A stretch of 19,708 bases of DNA from positions 11,035 through 30,742 of the forward strand of contig ASPC01000011.1 in assembly GCA_000405345.1 (NCBI GenBank), written 5' to 3'. The notes under the pieces are model-generated. The model was not told the origin of the DNA, did not search any database, and was given only the letters and a program-made list of their open reading frames with translations. How positions within the stretch are numbered: the first letter of the stretch is position 1; each line of letters begins with the position of its first letter. A program made the translations under genes and the position numbers. Positions 17,727-19,708 of this stretch are shown piece by piece. This DNA comes from Atribacteria bacterium SCGC AAA255-N14. Its GTDB lineage: Bacteria > Atribacterota > JS1 > SB-45 > 34-128.

Positions 17727-18506
17727 ATGAGAAATTTAGTAATTTTTGTTATCGTTATTTTTTGTTTAATTCAGGTAAATGGAAATTTTTTCAAGAATAT
17801 AAGTCATTCTAATATTATTTTTGCATGTTCAACGAATAGCCGGGAAGGCAATATTCCCATAATCGATCGGAATATGCCTACTAATATTGAAACGGCTACT
17901 TTTGCCATGGGTTGATTTTGGGGACCGGATAGTTTATTCGGAATTTTACCTGGTGTGATTCGCACCCGAGTTGGATATGCCGGCGGAGAAAAAATAAACC
18001 CGACTTATCATGACCTGGAAAATCATAGCGAAACCATTCAAATCGATTATGACCCGGAAAAAATAACCTACCCCCAGTTGCTGCAAATATTTTGGGATAA
18101 CCACAATTGCAAATTGAAATCTTTCAGCCGACAATATATGTCTATTGTTTTTTACCATAATCTAAAGCAGAGAGATGCGGCTATCCAATCAATGCAGGAA
18201 CAAGAAAAAAAACTGGATACAAAATTAGTTACCGAAATCGTTCCATTGACTCAGTTCTATAGGGCAGAAGATTATCATCAGAAATTTAGGCTGCAGCAAA
18301 ATGAGGAGATAAGTGGCGAATTAAAAAAAATATATCCAAATTTTCAGGATTTTGTAGATTCTACGGCTGTAGCAAGATTGAATGGTTTTATCGGAGGGCA
18401 TGGCACATGCGAACAGTTAAAAAAGGAAATAAGTACCTATGGATTAACTGAAGTTTCGGAGAAATACCTGTTAAATTTGGGTTGCCCATCGATCCAGGAT
18501 CAGTAG
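17727..18506 (+). CDS. msrA: Methionine-S-sulfoxide reductase with selenocysteine at the catalytic site (TGA read-through)
   Basis: The protein has 259 residues from ATG 17727, eight nt after AAAGGTGG; in-frame GTGs at 17715 and 17718 are alternatives. A hydrophobic N terminus (about residues 3-17) suggests export or membrane anchoring, and IIFAC (C34) might even be a lipobox. The MsrA signature A-T-F-A-x-G-C-F-W-G appears as TATFAMG-TGA-FWG, so TGA 17913-17915 replaces the catalytic cysteine codon at residue 63. After TGA the frame stays open for 591 nt with clean MsrA sequence: TRVGYAGG, NPTYHDL, HSETIQIDYDPEKI and GGHGTCEQL, which supplies a possible resolving cysteine. A SECIS-like hairpin begins 9 nt after TGA. 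It should repair oxidised methionine in an exported or surface protein. The alternative is a recent nonsense mutation or sequencing error. Sec-MsrA is already known in clostridia such as Alkaliphilus oremlandii. Confidence 0.82.
17913..17941 (+). promoter_or_regulatory. UGA Sec codon and bacterial SECIS-like hairpin in msrA
   Basis: TGA lies at 17913-17915. The segment CCGGATA (17925-17931) pairs with TATTCGG (17935-17941) in seven pairs, one of them G-U, around the apical loop GTT (17932-17934). Sixteen nt separate TGA from the loop, and the loop starts with G. Both features match the published bacterial SECIS consensus (16-37 nt spacing, G in the first two loop positions). The selenium machinery itself (selA, selB, selC, selD) is not in this window. 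Confidence 0.72.
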
Positions 18507-18542
18507 GAAAAACGACTTACTAACCCAAGGAAAAGGAATTAA

Positions 18543-19241
18543 ATGAATAAAATAGTAAATGAAATCAAAGAGATATGCCCACAAGAAAATTATGAAATTG
18601 GGTATGCTTCACTCTCAGGATTATTAAAACCAGAATACGCAAAATATAAATATGGCATATCATTAGCCAGAAAATTAGATGATCAAATTATTAATCAAAT
18701 TTCCAATGGTCCTACTGATTTATACTATGATCTCTATTGTAACATCAATGATGAGTTAAACATGAAAACCAAAGCAATATGCAATTTATTGAAAACCTAT
18801 CATATCGAAGCATATCCAATCAAAGCAACGGTAACAGATAGTGAGCTTAATGATACCTATGAAAAAACATTACGATATTCTTTTTCTCACAAATTGGCAG
18901 CAACCAGATCAGGAATAGGATGGATTGGGAAAACAGATTTACTCGTAACCTCAAGATTCGGTCCAAGAGTTAGACTTGCCAGTGTATTAACAACAGTAAG
19001 CATTTCTAAAAGCGGGATTCCAATAAATACAAGTCAATGTGGAAGTTGTAATGTTTGTGTGAGTCATTGTCCTGCTAAAACTGCCACTGGACAATTATGG
19101 ACAACTTCAATTGATAGAGATGTATTTTTTGATCCTTTTAAATGCAAAGAGTATTGCAGAAAAATATCAGCAGAAAGGATCAAAAAGGAAGTAAGCATAT
19201 GTGGAATATGCTTATCTGTTTGCCCGAAAGGTAAAAAGTAG
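18543..19241 (+). CDS. QueG-like double [4Fe-4S] cluster protein
   Basis: The protein has 232 residues; AAAAGGAAT lies just upstream of ATG 18543, 36 nt after the msrA stop. The central SHKLAATRSGIGWIGKTDLL followed by RFGPRVRLASVLT matches the cobalamin-binding core region of epoxyqueuosine reductase relatives. The C-terminal third has two bacterial ferredoxin-type cluster motifs: C-G-S-C-N-V-C-V-S-H-C-P, then FKCKEYC with CGICLSVCPKG. QueG proper is about 310-380 residues with a HEAT-like tail; this short form lacks it and ends right after the second cluster. It may be a reductase acting on another substrate, so a queuosine role is only a possibility. An iron-sulfur protein next to Kor and Msr genes fits anaerobic redox metabolism. 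Confidence 0.78.
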   Translation: MNKIVNEIKEICPQENYEIGYASLSGLLKPEYAKYKYGISLARKLDDQIINQISNGPTDLYYDLYCNINDELNMKTKAICNLLKTYHIEAYPIKATVTDSELNDTYEKTLRYSFSHKLAATRSGIGWIGKTDLLVTSRFGPRVRLASVLTTVSISKSGIPINTSQCGSCNVCVSHCPAKTATGQLWTTSIDRDVFFDPFKCKEYCRKISAERIKKEVSICGICLSVCPKGKK

Positions 19242-19320
19242 ATTTCCGAAAATACTGCGTATAGCACTAAAAAACTTTTCAAGAAAAGCAGGATTTTTAA
19301 AACTAATGTCGAATATATAA

Positions 19321-19389
19321 AAGAGGATTACATTTCAACCTCGTACTAACCTAAGAAAAAGGGAGGAAGTAATCTTCTCTTATCCTCCC
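19321..19389. other. Overlapping inverted repeats before the inverted copy
   Basis: GGGAGGA (19361-19367) pairs with TCCTCCC (19383-19389) around 15 nt. A second, overlapping pairing is possible between AAGAGGATTAC (19321-19331) and GTAATCTTCTCTT (19369-19381) with two bulged bases. The two structures cannot form together except as a pseudoknot. The block lies 10 nt before the junction of the inverted duplication. No T-run follows. Confidence 0.45.
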
Positions 19390-19398
19390 GTAACTAAT

Positions 19399-19708
19399 GG
19401 GTTTGAGTGTTGCCCTGGCGGATACTGGACCTCTAGGCGGTACCTGTGCCTTGAAAGGTTGTAATCCGAAAAAAGTACTGGTGCATGCCTCGGAAGTGGT
19501 GGCCCGGTTTAAGGACATGAAAGGAAAAGGAATAGTGGGCCACGTCAAGATTGACTGGCCGGAACTCATGCGGTTTAAAAGGACATTTACCCAACCCATT
19601 CCCAAAAGCAATGAAAAATATTATCGGGAGATAGGTGTTGAACTTTATATGGGAAAAGCATCGTTTTCAGATGAAAAGACCATTCGGGTCGGTGATGAGC
19701 TGATTGAG
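19399..19708 (+). repeat. Exact inverted copy of part of the flavin oxidoreductase gene
   Basis: These 310 bases equal the reverse complement of 12722-13031 with no mismatch that I can see, and they continue to the window's edge. In frame they encode oxidoreductase residues 27-129, including the C-x4-C redox pair, but not the first FAD glycine motif. An in-frame ATG at 19397 is formed at the junction, but no ribosome binding site precedes it. The fragment cannot make a working enzyme unless more sequence lies beyond. It is either a real inverted duplication or a fold-back assembly or amplification chimera. Confidence 0.9.

Noticed and set aside
17715..17915. A free-standing 66-residue ORF ending at TGA 17915
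   Set aside because: Its last residues are the MsrA N-terminal motif, and the downstream frame continues the same protein, so it is the first part of the Sec-msrA gene rather than a separate gene.

Overview
The window is AT-rich bacterial DNA. It carries a sodium-type N-ATPase operon, a two-subunit 2-oxoacid:ferredoxin oxidoreductase, a probable selenocysteine MsrA and a double [4Fe-4S] QueG-like protein. Ferredoxin-linked 2-oxoacid chemistry, likely selenocysteine use and Na+ bioenergetics point to an anaerobe. A clostridial or Atribacterota-like genome is a guess from gene content, not a placement.

Region 1 (1-3118) is accessory. It holds the 3' end of a gene with an Rx4H HEPN-like motif, a membrane-anchored TPR protein and a small protein with a possible PD-(D/E)XK-like core. 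A roughly 143-bp repeat sits just upstream of the TPR gene and again just upstream of the nuclease-like gene, with a partial third copy between them. A tRNA 3'-end fragment with a terminator-like hairpin lies on the minus strand next to the second copy, which suggests an old integration boundary.

Region 2 (3240-11685) starts with a HAD hydrolase and continues with a complete nine-gene N-ATPase operon in the order beta-epsilon-Q-R-a-c-b/delta-alpha-gamma (atpDCQRBEFAG). A class I methyltransferase follows closely. The HAD gene and atpD have near-identical promoters (TTGTAA or TTGTAC, 18-nt spacer, TATAAT) and share a conserved leader, so they may be co-regulated. The c subunit carries two membrane carboxylates and an E-S-T-x-x-Y motif, which indicates Na+ coupling.

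Region 3 (11762-14846) has a minus-strand flavin disulfide oxidoreductase, a 460-bp non-coding stretch with a strong hairpin, a decayed REP-associated tyrosine transposase (RAYT) between REP-like inverted repeats, and a TspO-like membrane protein.

Region 4 (15059-19241) is a compact rightward block: korA (gamma-alpha fusion), korB, msrA and a QueG-like iron-sulfur protein. In msrA the catalytic cysteine codon is an in-frame TGA. It is followed by a hairpin that meets the bacterial SECIS rules, so the two open segments are best read as one selenoprotein gene. This is the most notable feature of the window.

The last 310 bases (19399-19708) are an exact inverted copy of part of the flavin oxidoreductase gene (12722-13031) and run off the window. 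This could be a real duplication or a fold-back assembly or amplification chimera.
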